From: Bernardetiaceae bacterium
Lineage (GTDB): Bacteria; Bacteroidota; Bacteroidia; Cytophagales; Thermoflexibacteraceae
DNA length: 64,000 bases
NCBI GenBank assembly: GCA_025057115.1
Contig: JANWWZ010000007.1
Location: 1 to 64,000 of the forward strand
Direction of reading: 5' to 3'
Positions 1 to 9,550 of this stretch are shown piece by piece (positions within the stretch are counted from its first letter, which is position 1; each line of letters begins with the position of its first letter). The notes under the pieces were generated by a model. That model saw only the letters and a program-made list of their open reading frames with translations. It did not search any database and was not told the origin of the DNA. The position numbers were made by a program, and so were the translations under genes.

Positions 1-669
1 CAACAGGTCGTGAAAGGCGGAGAAGTAGGTCAGGTCGGTCAAGTTGTTCAAGTCAGAAAAGAGGGAGACTTTGGAAAAGCGCGTGATGCCCGTCATGAAG
101 AAAAACTTAATGTGCTGAGAACTCCCCTTGACCACGCTGTAGAGTTGCCGCAAGATGTCCCGGTGGAGGTAGGCTTGGGAGAGGTGTTGGGTTTCCAAAG
201 CGTCGGTGATGGGCTTGTCGTACTCGTCGATGAGGATGACCACCTGATTGCCCATCTGTTGGTGCATCCGCTCCATCAACTCGGCAAACTTCAGCCCAAT
301 ACCCTTTTTGTGCAGGGCTATCTGATAAGATTGAGCAATCTCATCGAGTCGTTGATGGATGGCTTGGTAGAGTCCCAGGTCGGTAAAATCCATGTGGCTG
401 AAGTCCAGGTGGATGACGGGGTAGGTTTGCCAATGGATTTTGTCGTAGATGAAAAGTCCTTTGAACAGGTCTTGTTTGCCTTCAAAGAGGCATTTGAGCA
501 AGCTGATGAGCAGGGATTTGCCAAAGCGACGAGGACGGGAAAGGAAAAAGAAAATGCTGCCTTGTTGGAGCAGTTGCCATACGTAAAATGTTTTGTCCAC
601 ATAGAGCCGTTGTGTCCGCCTCAGCTCGGCAAAGTCTTGCTGACCAGTGGGAAGTAAAGGGAGCGGCAT
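1..669 (-). CDS. AAA-ATPase_like / PD-(D/E)XK-type protein, N-terminal part, cut by window edge
   Basis: Reading the minus strand from the ATG at 669 gives an uninterrupted frame of 223 codons that runs off base 1. The ORF track misses it because it has no stop here. Early residues LYVDKTFYVWQLLQ are followed by a Walker A loop RPRRFGKSLLISLL (about residues 47-60) and a Walker B VVILIDEYDKPI (about residue 145). This is the layout of AAA-ATPase_like (PF09820) proteins, which in Bacteroidota usually carry a PD-(D/E)XK nuclease-like (DUF1703) C-terminus; that part would lie outside the window. These proteins are often multicopy, and their role is unknown. Codon use (many CTG, GTC, ACC, CGG) looks more GC-rich than the neighbours, which suggests recent acquisition. 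Family call firm; function not known. Confidence 0.85.
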   Translation of the reverse strand, partial: MPLPLLPTGQQDFAELRRTQRLYVDKTFYVWQLLQQGSIFFFLSRPRRFGKSLLISLLKCLFEGKQDLFKGLFIYDKIHWQTYPVIHLDFSHMDFTDLGLYQAIHQRLDEIAQSYQIALHKKGIGLKFAELMERMHQQMGNQVVILIDEYDKPITDALETQHLSQAYLHRDILRQLYSVVKGSSQHIKFFFMTGITRFSKVSLFSDLNNLTDLTYFSAFHDLL

Positions 670-683
670 TGCTTTTTATTTGC

Positions 684-691
684 CAAAGATA
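684..691 (-). promoter_or_regulatory. Bacteroidota -7 element for the AAA-ATPase gene
   Basis: TATCTTTG on the minus strand is an exact TAnnTTTG match, 14 bases before the ATG at 669. No clear TTTG -33 element stands at the usual spacing. Confidence 0.35.
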
Positions 692-760
692 AAACAATTT
701 CAAGCGTTTTTGGGTTAGCAGCATAATTTAATAAATTAGCTTTATAAATAGCTGTCTGTC

Positions 761-3700
761 ATGGCTTTGCAACTACATGTAACAAGTTTCATCGTTGCTA
801 TTTTATCAATTTTATCCGCCTGCCCAGCCAATGGACAAGTTTTTTTCAGCGACAATTTCAACAGTTACACTTCTGGCAACCCTAGTGCTGTATGGAACAC
901 CACAACTGTAAATCCTCCCTCTGGTACGCCGCCTTTTTTTAGCGCTCCTGTTCTTTCTGGAACTAACCGCGTTTTAAGGTCTAATGGACCTACAAGCGGC
1001 TCGGGTACACGCCGAATTTACGCCTCTACTCCTTGCAGCATCTCCAACTTAAACTCACAAGCCGTTGAATGGCGCTTTGAATTTTGGTACAACGTAGCTT
1101 GGAATTCTACTAATGTAAATGCCGATAACCACGCTCGCGTATTTTTGACTAGCGACGTTGCTAATATAGACGGCAATCTAAATGGATATCATCTGCGTTT
1201 GCTAGAAAACATACAATTGTGGCGCAATACTCCTACTTCTGCTACTAATCTCAATCTTTCAGGAGGCACACTGACAGACTTAAGCACTCTTCCCCAACCA
1301 ATTCAAGTACAGGTGATTCGCCTGCCAGGAGGTCGCTGGTTAGTTTTTGTCAATGGTATGTATCAAGGTAGTGCTGTCGATAACTCTTACACTTCTTCAC
1401 AATTCTTTGGATTTCACTACCGCTATAGTGCAGCAACTCGAAATACTGCTTTTCAAGTAGATAATGTATTAGTGCAACGCTACGAAAATACAGTTCCCAC
1501 TACTGTAGTAGCAGCTAATGGTGCAAATGCTCGGCAAATCCGCATTCGGTTTAATGAATTAATGGATATAGCTGCTCTGAGGCAGTCAGCCGTTTTTTCA
1601 ATTAGTGGGGTGCCCGCCTGGCAAGTATTACCTGCAGAAGACGAATTTTCAGTTTACGTCAATTTTCCATTTGACTTTGTAGCTGGCAACAATTATCTAC
1701 TGCAATGCCAACACCTAACTGATATTTTTGGAAACGTTTCAGCAAGTATTCCCGATTTTAACTTCAATTTTAACGATATCCTTCCTCCAAAGGTATTGCA
1801 GTTAAATGTAGTCGCTCCTCAATCTTTAGACGTGCTTTTTGATGAGCCTGTAGAGCTAACAAGTGCTACAACGCTAGCTAATTACAGCTGGAATAGCGAA
1901 CAGCCGCGTGCTGCTGTACGCGATGCTACTAATACAGCTCTAGTACACTTGCTCTTTAACAATCACTTTCCTGAAAATAGCAACCAAACTCTTTCCATTG
2001 TGGCGGTGAAAGATCTGCAAAGCAATGCCATGTTACCTACAAGTGCTATTTTTCACCGTGATACGCGCGCTCCTACAGTAAATGACCTTACGGGCTGGCG
2101 ATTTCTTTCTGCTACCCAAATTGAAATTACTTTCTCTGAACCTGTTGAACCCATTACTGCCGAGTTGGTCAATAATTACTCACTGAGCAATGGCATAGGT
2201 TTTCCACTGCAGGTAGAGCGCAACCCAACTATGCCTCACAAGGTGGTACTTACTTTTGCTCAACCCATTCCAGCGAATGTACCCCTTACGCTGCGCATTA
2301 CAGGAGTGCGCGATCTGGCAGGCAATGCAATGAGTACTAATAACATTACCGTGCGATACGACCCCGATGCTCCTGAATGGACCCAACTGATTCAGCGCGC
2401 AGATAATGTGATAGAATTGCAATTTAACGAGGCAGTCAATCCCGCTACTGTAGTTACGGCTCACTTCCAGCTTACTAATATCACTGATAATCAAATCATT
2501 CCGATAATTTCGGCTTCCCTTTGCCCCATCAATAGTGCCATTGTTTACCTAACTACTGTTACTTCTTTGCCCAATGACAAAAATTTTAGCCTACAAGTCC
2601 AAAATATTACCGATTTGGGCAATAATTCCATGCCAGCACAGTCTCGTTCTTTTAATACTATTGCCCCTAAGGTAGGCGAAGCCTTCATTCTGGGCAAGAA
2701 TGCTATTGAAATACGCTTTACGGAAGCAGTGCAGCCAGTAAGTGCGCTCAATGCTGCAAACTACACTCTTTCAGGAGTTAGCAACGTGCCTACTATTAAC
2801 TTGATTAGCCCTGAAAAGGTGCGTTTAGTGTACTCTATTCCCATGGAACAGGGGCAAACTTACAGGCTCACTGTCCACAACATTGCAGATCTCAACGGAA
2901 ATTTGATGCCTTCTACTACAATCAGCTTGCATTTTGGGACCTATGTAGAAGAAGTCTTTTTGCGCACTTCCAAATTGCTGGAAGTAATTTTTTCAGAAGA
3001 AATGCCCATTGCTGAGGTGCAAAATGAAAATCGCTATTTCATCAATGGAGATCCTGCACGCAAGCCAGTTTCTGCTGTGCGCAATACGCAAAATCCTACT
3101 GTTGTAACCCTGCTTTTCAGCGATGACTTTGTCGAAAATCAAACTTATAAACTTACCTTAGGTGGCTTTGCAACTACGTGCCGCCGCTATGTTCCTCAAT
3201 CCGAGCACGAATTTGTTTTAGATCGCCGTCCACCGCAAATAGTTTCTGTTCGCGTGCTTTCACCCCTGCAAGTAGCAGTGGAATTCAATAAATCACTAGA
3301 TCGGGCAACAGCAGAAGCAGTTAACCACTACGAAATTTCCCATGGCATCGGCAGACCTCGAAAAGCCACTCTTCGCGGGAAAATAGTAGAACTCGAGCTT
3401 TCCAGTCGTTTACTGGGAAACATCAGTTACACACTTACTGCCCGTAACGTACAAGATGTATTGCGCAACACTATGCCAGTAACTGCGGTTTCTTTTCAAC
3501 GTCCTGCTCAACCTCGGTATGGCGAATTGATTTTCACAGAAATTTTAGCAGACCCCACTCCTGCTGTTGGATTGCCATCTACTGAGTTTGTCGAAATTTT
3601 TAACAATTCTACGCAGTCTTTTGAGCTTACAGGAATTAGCTTTGCCGATGAATCAGGGAGTACCTTATTGGGAGAAGGAACTATTGCCCCAGGAGAATAC

Positions 3701-6700
3701 CTAATACTTTGCCCTGATGAAGCAGTAGAGCAGTGGCAATTGTTTGGACGTGCAGTAGGATTGAAATCTTGGCGCTCGCTGACCAACTCAGGCGAAACGA
3801 TTCGCCTGGTGGATATGGATGGAAAAACTATCGATTCAGTACAGTACAGCAGTTCATGGTACCGCGACCCTAAAAAGCGAAATGGTGGATGGTCACTGGA
3901 GCGGATTTCACTAAAAGAAGTTTCTTGCACGCCCTTTGAAAATTGGCATGAGTCTATCCATCAACGCGGGGGAACTCCTGGCAAGCCTAATTCAGTCTTA
4001 AACAATCCTCCTGACAAAACACCGCCTAAGATTGCCACAGTAACTATTCTGTCTAACCGACTTTTGCAAGTTCGTTTAACCAAGGCAGTGGAACGTTCAG
4101 TGCTGGCTCGTCTTGCTAATTACCAGTTGATGGGCGCTAGCCCTGCTCGCGTGCAACATGCAACGCCTCTAGACACGCTCAATGTAAGGCTACAACTTGC
4201 CAGTGCGTTAGATAGCGGCAAGCAATATCGGCTCATTATCAACCATTTAGCTGATTGCTTTGGCAATGCCGCTGCTGATACTTTCTCTTTGGGAATTGGC
4301 AGGTACCCCAAAAAGGGGGATCTCCGCATCAGCGAAATTATGGCTAATCCTAACGCCCCAGCAGGTAGCACTACCTTAGTCAATTATGGCGAGTACGTGG
4401 AAATTACTAACCTAACTCCCGATTTGATTCAACTTCAATTTCTCAAGCTAGGATACGAAAATCGATTCTTCTCCCTACCTGCTCGAATCATCGCTCCTTA
4501 TGAAGTGCTCGTGCTGACTTCTACTGCTCGGGCGACCAATTTTGGCAGTAGAGGAATAGGTATTGTAGGTTTTCCTGCATTGGCTGACGGCGGTGCTCTT
4601 CTTACCTTAACTGATACAGCGGAAATAGAAATTGATGCAGTGCGCTACTCTTCCACTTGGTACGGTGATCGGGAGAAACAACGCGGAGGCTGGAGCTTAG
4701 AAATAATTGACTTACACAACTTTTGCGCGGAAGAGCAAAATTGGCGCGCTTCTTTGCACGCCAGTGGAGGCACTCCTGGTGCACCTAATTCTGTTCGCGG
4801 TACTATCCAAGATGAAATTCCTCCTCGCGTAACAGGGGTTGCCTTACAAAACCAGCGCGAAGTGCTCCTTTCTTTTTCCGAGCCAATTTCGTTAGAAACT
4901 TTGCTACAACCTAGCGCCTATGCATTCACACAAGGAATTCGAGTAGCACAGGTAAAGCCTATCCACCGTCGGCAAGTGCGCTTGCTGCTTGAGCAATCCC
5001 TTGACCCTGCTCTCCCCTATCGCTTGCAAATTAGCGGACTGCGCGACTGTGCCGGCAACTTGATAACGCCATCTGTCCATCAATTGGGCATCGGAAGAAA
5101 TCCGCGCCCCAAGGATCTGCTTATTACTGAAATTTTAGCTGACGAAACGCCCAAGGTGGGCTTGCCAGCAGCAGAATTTATAGAAATTTTTAATAACTCT
5201 GACGATTTAATCAACCTACAAAATGTCTATTTGGCTGACGAAAATACAACAGTGCCCTTGCCTGGAGCTGTATTACTACCTCGGCAATACGCCGTGCTAT
5301 GCGCCCCTTCGCGCGTGGATAGTTTTCTATTGCACCGCCCTGCTCCTCAACGCGTAATAGGGGTAGTAGGATTTCCTTCCCTTAGCAATGCGGGAGAACG
5401 GTTGAGACTTTTTATTGGAAATCTGATCCTACACCAGGTGCACTATAGCATTGAATGGTACCGCGACCTTGCAAAGCGCAACGGCGGTTGGAGTTTGGAA
5501 ATGATTGATACGGAAAACTTTTGCAGCGAAATGGACAACTGGACCGCTTCCATGGACCCTCAAGGAGGCACTCCTGGTCAACCCAACTCCGTTGCCGCTC
5601 CTAATCCCGATAAAACTTCCCCAGAGCTAACTCGCCTTCAATTAGAAGGCAGCCGCTTAACCCTTACTTTTAGTGAGAAAATGGATAGCACTACCCTTGT
5701 TACCTTGCAACACTATCGCATCAAACCCGAAATTGCTATCCGCCAGTTAGTATTGCATACTGACCGCGTTTTGACTGTAGAGTTAGCTGAGTCTCCTCAG
5801 GCAGGGCAATTGTATGAATTAGAATTGAGTCCAAACTTAAAAGACTGTGCAGGCAATTCTTTAGGAGAGAGCAGCTTGCGGGTACTTTTTGGAGTGGGGC
5901 GCTCACCTGAGCGATACGAATTGCTCATTAGCGAAATTATGGCAGATCCCGCTCCCTCTGTAGGCTTGCCTGAACGCGAATATATCGAACTTTACAATGC
6001 TACAGGCGATCTCCTTACCTTAAATGGCATCGTCCTTATAAAACCAGAAACGGGAACTACTGTGCACCTGCCTTCGCTGGTAATGCCAGCACAAAGCTAC
6101 TTAGTACTGGCAAGTAGTAGTGCAATGGGGGAGATTGCTGCAGCCTCTCCTTGGGCAAGAGTAGTGGGTCTAGCTGGCTTTCCCTCTCTTTCCAACACTG
6201 GTGAAACCTTGGAAATCAGGCATTTGGGAAAATTAATTCACTCGGTAAGCTATAGGGTCGAATGGCACCAGCCCCATAAGCGCAATGGCGGATGGAGCCT
6301 AGAGATGATAGACCTTAACCAACCTTGCCAACAGGCTACTAACTGGACTTCTTCCAATGACCAACGTGGGGGAACTCCTGGTAAGCCCAACAGTGTACAC
6401 GGTCCTAACCCCGACCTTGAGCCGCCTAAGATTGTAGAAATCAGTTTATTGAACTCAAGGACTTTGCGCCTTGTGTTAAACGAGCCCATGGATAGCGCCA
6501 GCCTTGTCCAGTCAGAAAACTACCACTTTTCCGCTGGCTTGCTTGTGGATTCCCTGCAAGTGGTAGGAGTTTCTACAGTGGTGATAAAACTGTTGGAGCC
6601 AGTGGTACGTGGCAAACCTTATCAGTTGAAAATCAAAGGATTAAAAGACTGCTCTGGCAATTTAATTCAACCAATCGAGCCCTTTTTTGGCCTAGGCATC

Positions 6701-8341
6701 CCTCCCAACAAATTTGAATTACTCATTAGTGAACTGATGGCAGATCCTTCTCCTGTGGTAGGGTTGCCCGAATCAGAATACGTAGAAATTTTCAATGCCA
6801 GCGATAAAGTTATTAGTCTTAAAGGAGTGACCCTGAGCAATAGCAATGGCACGAGAGGCATTTTGCCCGAAGTAAATCTATTGCCGCGTACCTATGCCTT
6901 AATTTGCCCGACTTCCGCAGCAACTGTATTCCGAAGCATTTTACCTACCAATAGCGCGATAGTATCTCCCCATCGCTGGGCAGCTTTAGATAACACTTCT
7001 GATGTGGTACAATTGCGCAATGCAGAAGGGTTGCTATTGCACCAAGTAGCTTACCGCGCTGCATGGATAAGCCATCCTAGCAAGCGCGAAGGTGGGTGGA
7101 GTTTAGAAATGCGCAACCTGAACAATCCATGTGCTGGCAGGGACAACTGGGAAGCCTCTGAACATCCTAACGGTGGGACTCCTGCTGCACCTAATAGCTT
7201 CAGCAGCACTTTACTTGACCAACACCCTCCTCAACTGCAGCGCGTAGAAACAGCTGATGGTCAACAAGTGCGCATTGTGTTAAATGAATGGATTGACAGC
7301 CTTGCTGCAACGCAAGCAAGTTATTTGGTCAATGGACAAAAAGCCAGCAAAGTGCTTTTCAGCTACAGCCGACCTAATGAAGTTCTCGTCATTTTGCCTT
7401 ATCCGCTAAAACCTGGGGAGAAAGCAACCCTACAAGTGCTTCACCTGCGCGATTGCGTTGGAAATACCCTGTTTCGCTCTCCCATTTTCCACTTGGTAGC
7501 ACCTCAAGAAGCAGCCGCGGGTGATGTTATTATTAATGAAATTTTGTTTAACCCACCGCCAACGGGAGTAGATTTTGTAGAACTTTACAACAAATCAGAC
7601 AAGTATATTAACCTTCAGAATTGGCGCATCGCTAACGCAACCACCGAGAGACTCATCAGCCAAGAAGTGCTCATCATGCCTCCTCAAACGTATCTAGTCC
7701 TTACTCCTGATGTAGCCAAACTCAAACAACAATACAGCCGTGCTATTGATTCTCTGTTGCATCAAGTCAATTTGCCTTCCTTTAACGATAAAGAAGGCAC
7801 TGTGCGGTTGCTCAACGCACAAGGAATGCTAATAGACCGGTTAGAATATAGCCAGGGTTGGCATTTTGCTTTATTGGAGCGAAAAGAAGGAGTTTCCCTA
7901 GAGCGCATTTCATTCCACGCTCCTACGCAAGAGCGGAACAATTGGCACTCTGCAGCCGCTCCCTTTTATGGAACACCTACTTATTTAAATTCTCAGTCTG
8001 AAAAGCAAAGCCCACTTGTGTCTATCAGTGAATGTTTTAGAATTGAAAATCAAGTATTTACTCCCGATGGCGACGGCTTCCAAGACCTCATGCTACTCCA
8101 CCTAGACTGTGCTGCAACTGGTAGCGTAGCCACAGTGCGCATTTTTGACTCCACTGGCAGGCTTGTTCGCACCTTGCTTAACCAGCAAACCATTGCTGCT
8201 GGCATGTTTTTGGCTTGGGATGGCATTACTGAAGAAGGTAGCAAAGCCCGCTTAGGTCCCTACATTGTAGCAATAGAACTTTTCGACTTACAAGGAAACC
8301 TAAAACGGGAATACTTAAAAGTAGTAGTGGGAGCGTTTTAG
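761..8341 (+). CDS. Giant secreted protein with LamG-like, Ig-like and six lamin-tail domains
   Basis: 2526 aa with an N-terminal signal peptide (hydrophobic stretch ending near SACPANGQ). Residues about 26-245 resemble a LamG/concanavalin-type sandwich. About seven SbsA-type Ig-like repeats of roughly 95 aa follow (residues 245-915), each with a motif like 'I.F.E.V' and a closing 'L..N' turn. Then come six lamin-tail domains (LTD), starting near residues 921, 1186, 1451, 1719, 1984 and 2253, separated by single Ig-like domains. Most LTDs share E.MADP..VGLP, then KRNGGWSLE and GGTPG.PNSV. The last 100 aa contain FTPDGDGFQDL and a FlgD-like fold (VRIFDSTGRLVRTL), as in gliding/T9SS-type cargo tails. 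It is probably exported to the cell surface. LTDs elsewhere occur on secreted nucleases and adhesins; no catalytic domain is visible here. It stands alone between divergently and convergently oriented genes. Confidence 0.85.
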   Translation: MALQLHVTSFIVAILSILSACPANGQVFFSDNFNSYTSGNPSAVWNTTTVNPPSGTPPFFSAPVLSGTNRVLRSNGPTSGSGTRRIYASTPCSISNLNSQAVEWRFEFWYNVAWNSTNVNADNHARVFLTSDVANIDGNLNGYHLRLLENIQLWRNTPTSATNLNLSGGTLTDLSTLPQPIQVQVIRLPGGRWLVFVNGMYQGSAVDNSYTSSQFFGFHYRYSAATRNTAFQVDNVLVQRYENTVPTTVVAANGANARQIRIRFNELMDIAALRQSAVFSISGVPAWQVLPAEDEFSVYVNFPFDFVAGNNYLLQCQHLTDIFGNVSASIPDFNFNFNDILPPKVLQLNVVAPQSLDVLFDEPVELTSATTLANYSWNSEQPRAAVRDATNTALVHLLFNNHFPENSNQTLSIVAVKDLQSNAMLPTSAIFHRDTRAPTVNDLTGWRFLSATQIEITFSEPVEPITAELVNNYSLSNGIGFPLQVERNPTMPHKVVLTFAQPIPANVPLTLRITGVRDLAGNAMSTNNITVRYDPDAPEWTQLIQRADNVIELQFNEAVNPATVVTAHFQLTNITDNQIIPIISASLCPINSAIVYLTTVTSLPNDKNFSLQVQNITDLGNNSMPAQSRSFNTIAPKVGEAFILGKNAIEIRFTEAVQPVSALNAANYTLSGVSNVPTINLISPEKVRLVYSIPMEQGQTYRLTVHNIADLNGNLMPSTTISLHFGTYVEEVFLRTSKLLEVIFSEEMPIAEVQNENRYFINGDPARKPVSAVRNTQNPTVVTLLFSDDFVENQTYKLTLGGFATTCRRYVPQSEHEFVLDRRPPQIVSVRVLSPLQVAVEFNKSLDRATAEAVNHYEISHGIGRPRKATLRGKIVELELSSRLLGNISYTLTARNVQDVLRNTMPVTAVSFQRPAQPRYGELIFTEILADPTPAVGLPSTEFVEIFNNSTQSFELTGISFADESGSTLLGEGTIAPGEYLILCPDEAVEQWQLFGRAVGLKSWRSLTNSGETIRLVDMDGKTIDSVQYSSSWYRDPKKRNGGWSLERISLKEVSCTPFENWHESIHQRGGTPGKPNSVLNNPPDKTPPKIATVTILSNRLLQVRLTKAVERSVLARLANYQLMGASPARVQHATPLDTLNVRLQLASALDSGKQYRLIINHLADCFGNAAADTFSLGIGRYPKKGDLRISEIMANPNAPAGSTTLVNYGEYVEITNLTPDLIQLQFLKLGYENRFFSLPARIIAPYEVLVLTSTARATNFGSRGIGIVGFPALADGGALLTLTDTAEIEIDAVRYSSTWYGDREKQRGGWSLEIIDLHNFCAEEQNWRASLHASGGTPGAPNSVRGTIQDEIPPRVTGVALQNQREVLLSFSEPISLETLLQPSAYAFTQGIRVAQVKPIHRRQVRLLLEQSLDPALPYRLQISGLRDCAGNLITPSVHQLGIGRNPRPKDLLITEILADETPKVGLPAAEFIEIFNNSDDLINLQNVYLADENTTVPLPGAVLLPRQYAVLCAPSRVDSFLLHRPAPQRVIGVVGFPSLSNAGERLRLFIGNLILHQVHYSIEWYRDLAKRNGGWSLEMIDTENFCSEMDNWTASMDPQGGTPGQPNSVAAPNPDKTSPELTRLQLEGSRLTLTFSEKMDSTTLVTLQHYRIKPEIAIRQLVLHTDRVLTVELAESPQAGQLYELELSPNLKDCAGNSLGESSLRVLFGVGRSPERYELLISEIMADPAPSVGLPEREYIELYNATGDLLTLNGIVLIKPETGTTVHLPSLVMPAQSYLVLASSSAMGEIAAASPWARVVGLAGFPSLSNTGETLEIRHLGKLIHSVSYRVEWHQPHKRNGGWSLEMIDLNQPCQQATNWTSSNDQRGGTPGKPNSVHGPNPDLEPPKIVEISLLNSRTLRLVLNEPMDSASLVQSENYHFSAGLLVDSLQVVGVSTVVIKLLEPVVRGKPYQLKIKGLKDCSGNLIQPIEPFFGLGIPPNKFELLISELMADPSPVVGLPESEYVEIFNASDKVISLKGVTLSNSNGTRGILPEVNLLPRTYALICPTSAATVFRSILPTNSAIVSPHRWAALDNTSDVVQLRNAEGLLLHQVAYRAAWISHPSKREGGWSLEMRNLNNPCAGRDNWEASEHPNGGTPAAPNSFSSTLLDQHPPQLQRVETADGQQVRIVLNEWIDSLAATQASYLVNGQKASKVLFSYSRPNEVLVILPYPLKPGEKATLQVLHLRDCVGNTLFRSPIFHLVAPQEAAAGDVIINEILFNPPPTGVDFVELYNKSDKYINLQNWRIANATTERLISQEVLIMPPQTYLVLTPDVAKLKQQYSRAIDSLLHQVNLPSFNDKEGTVRLLNAQGMLIDRLEYSQGWHFALLERKEGVSLERISFHAPTQERNNWHSAAAPFYGTPTYLNSQSEKQSPLVSISECFRIENQVFTPDGDGFQDLMLLHLDCAATGSVATVRIFDSTGRLVRTLLNQQTIAAGMFLAWDGITEEGSKARLGPYIVAIELFDLQGNLKREYLKVVVGAF
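3520..8030 (+). repeat. In-gene array of six ~800-bp Ig+LTD units
   Basis: LTD starts fall at about 3520, 4318, 5113, 5917, 6712 and 7520, so the period is 795-808 bp (265-269 codons). The units are diverged at the DNA level but keep the KRNGGWSLE and GGTPG blocks in five copies. The sixth unit is shorter and more diverged. Confidence 0.8.
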
Positions 8342-8432
8342 TAAGTGTAGAGCACCACCAGAATCAGCAACACAAAAGCCTATTTAGTGTTGAGGGTCAG
8401 GAAGTTACTGGTTTGTTTAGCAGGCAGATTAA

Positions 8433-9512
8433 CTACATGCGCTCAAAAAGTTCTTGCACTTGTTGGGGGGTAATTTTTTCCTGCCAATGGGGACCTAGCG
8501 CATGACTCCACATGTGGTGCAATCCCAGGCTAATTTCTGTCATTTTTTCAATTTGCTCATCAGTCCAATTTCGAGAAAGGTTTTGGGGTAGGTAAATGTG
8601 GTGCTTTGCTGCCATGGCTTTAAACTCTCGCACTCCTTCTGGATAGAAATCCTCTAAGTGATTGAAAGCGATGCAATTGGCATACCCGTGCCGCATGCCA
8701 AGTACGTAAGAAAGTCCATAAGAAAGAGCATGACAAATGCCTACTTCGGAGTAGGTAAGGCTAAGCCCGCCGAAAAGGGAAGCTACCATTAGTTTTTCGT
8801 TCATTTCTGGATTTTGTCCACTGTTGGGACCTAAGTATACCTCTCGGCAAAGGTCTAAGGCTTTGTAACCGTAGGCTTGGCTGTAGGTGTTTTGCATATG
8901 CCCTGTTATAGATTCTATGCAGTGGATGAAAGTATCCATGCCTGTATAAAACCACTGGTCGCGGGGCACTGTAGCTGTTAAAGTAGGGTCCAAAACGATT
9001 TGGTCAAACACTGTCCATTCGCATTTAATGCCTAGTTTTTTCTTCGGTCCTGTCAGGACAGCAGTCATGCTTACTTCTGCACCTGTGCCCGAGATAGTAG
9101 GTACTCCTACGTGATAAACGCCTGGATTTTTGATAAGATTTAAACCTTGGTACTGCTCTGAAGAGCCTTCATTGGTAAGCATAAGAGCTACTGCTTTGGC
9201 AATATCCATAATGCTACCGCCGCCGATTCCGATAACTCCTGCGGGAAGCCCCTGAGCTTGCAAAATAGCGTCCCGCAAGTGATCGATTTGTTCGGTAGTG
9301 GGTTCGTGAGGAGTTACATCCACAAAAAAAGTCATATCGCGCCCTTGCACGGGCAAGCGAGTTTCCAATTCCTTGCCTTTGAAGTAGTTATCTACAATAA
9401 AAACCATAAAGTCTTCTGGGCGCTGGCGCTTAGGGGCAAGAATATCACCTAGCTGGTTAAAGCTACCAGGTCCGTAAACAGTTCTAGCAACGGCGGGAAT
9501 GTTTTTGTACAT
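8433..9512 (-). CDS. kdnB: Iron-type alcohol dehydrogenase family, KdnB-like Kdo 8-oxidase
   Basis: 359 aa of the Fe-ADH family: a Rossmann-type N-terminus with GIGGGSIMDIAKAVALML (about 95-113), the metal-site helices PTISGTGAEVS and DTFIHCIESITG, and a late His-rich segment (MRHGYANCIAF). The whole protein, including MLTNEGSSEQYQG and DQWFYTGMDTFIHC, resembles from memory Shewanella KdnB. That enzyme oxidises C8 of Kdo before transamination by KdnA, giving 8-amino-Kdo for LPS. kdsB, the CMP-transferase step, lies 6 kb away, which fits. KdnA is not in the window. The ORF track begins at a TTG; the ATG at 9512 is preferred, with a -7 element 20 bases upstream. A general Fe-ADH function is the alternative. 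Confidence 0.7.
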   Translation of the reverse strand: MYKNIPAVARTVYGPGSFNQLGDILAPKRQRPEDFMVFIVDNYFKGKELETRLPVQGRDMTFFVDVTPHEPTTEQIDHLRDAILQAQGLPAGVIGIGGGSIMDIAKAVALMLTNEGSSEQYQGLNLIKNPGVYHVGVPTISGTGAEVSMTAVLTGPKKKLGIKCEWTVFDQIVLDPTLTATVPRDQWFYTGMDTFIHCIESITGHMQNTYSQAYGYKALDLCREVYLGPNSGQNPEMNEKLMVASLFGGLSLTYSEVGICHALSYGLSYVLGMRHGYANCIAFNHLEDFYPEGVREFKAMAAKHHIYLPQNLSRNWTDEQIEKMTEISLGLHHMWSHALGPHWQEKITPQQVQELFERM

Positions 9513-9531
9513 AGGCAAAAAGTTTAGCTTG

Positions 9532-9539
9532 CAAATTTA
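9532..9539 (-). promoter_or_regulatory. -7 element for the kdnB-like gene
   Basis: TAAATTTG on the minus strand is an exact TAnnTTTG, lying in the 38-bp gap after the DUF3108 gene and 19 bases before the ATG at 9512. Confidence 0.4.
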
Positions 9540-9550
9540 GCAGGCTAAAC

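Noticed and set aside
10-657. 215-aa plus-strand ORF at the left edge
   Set aside because: It is the antisense shadow of the AAA-ATPase_like gene; the minus frame carries clear Walker motifs.
318-724. Minus-strand ORFs 318..602 and 482..724
   Set aside because: They are out of frame with the true minus-strand AAA-ATPase frame starting at 669, and have low-complexity composition.
8360-8400. CAACAC/GTGTTG hairpin after the giant LTD protein
   Set aside because: Six-bp stem with a 13-base loop and no T-tract; not supported as a terminator.
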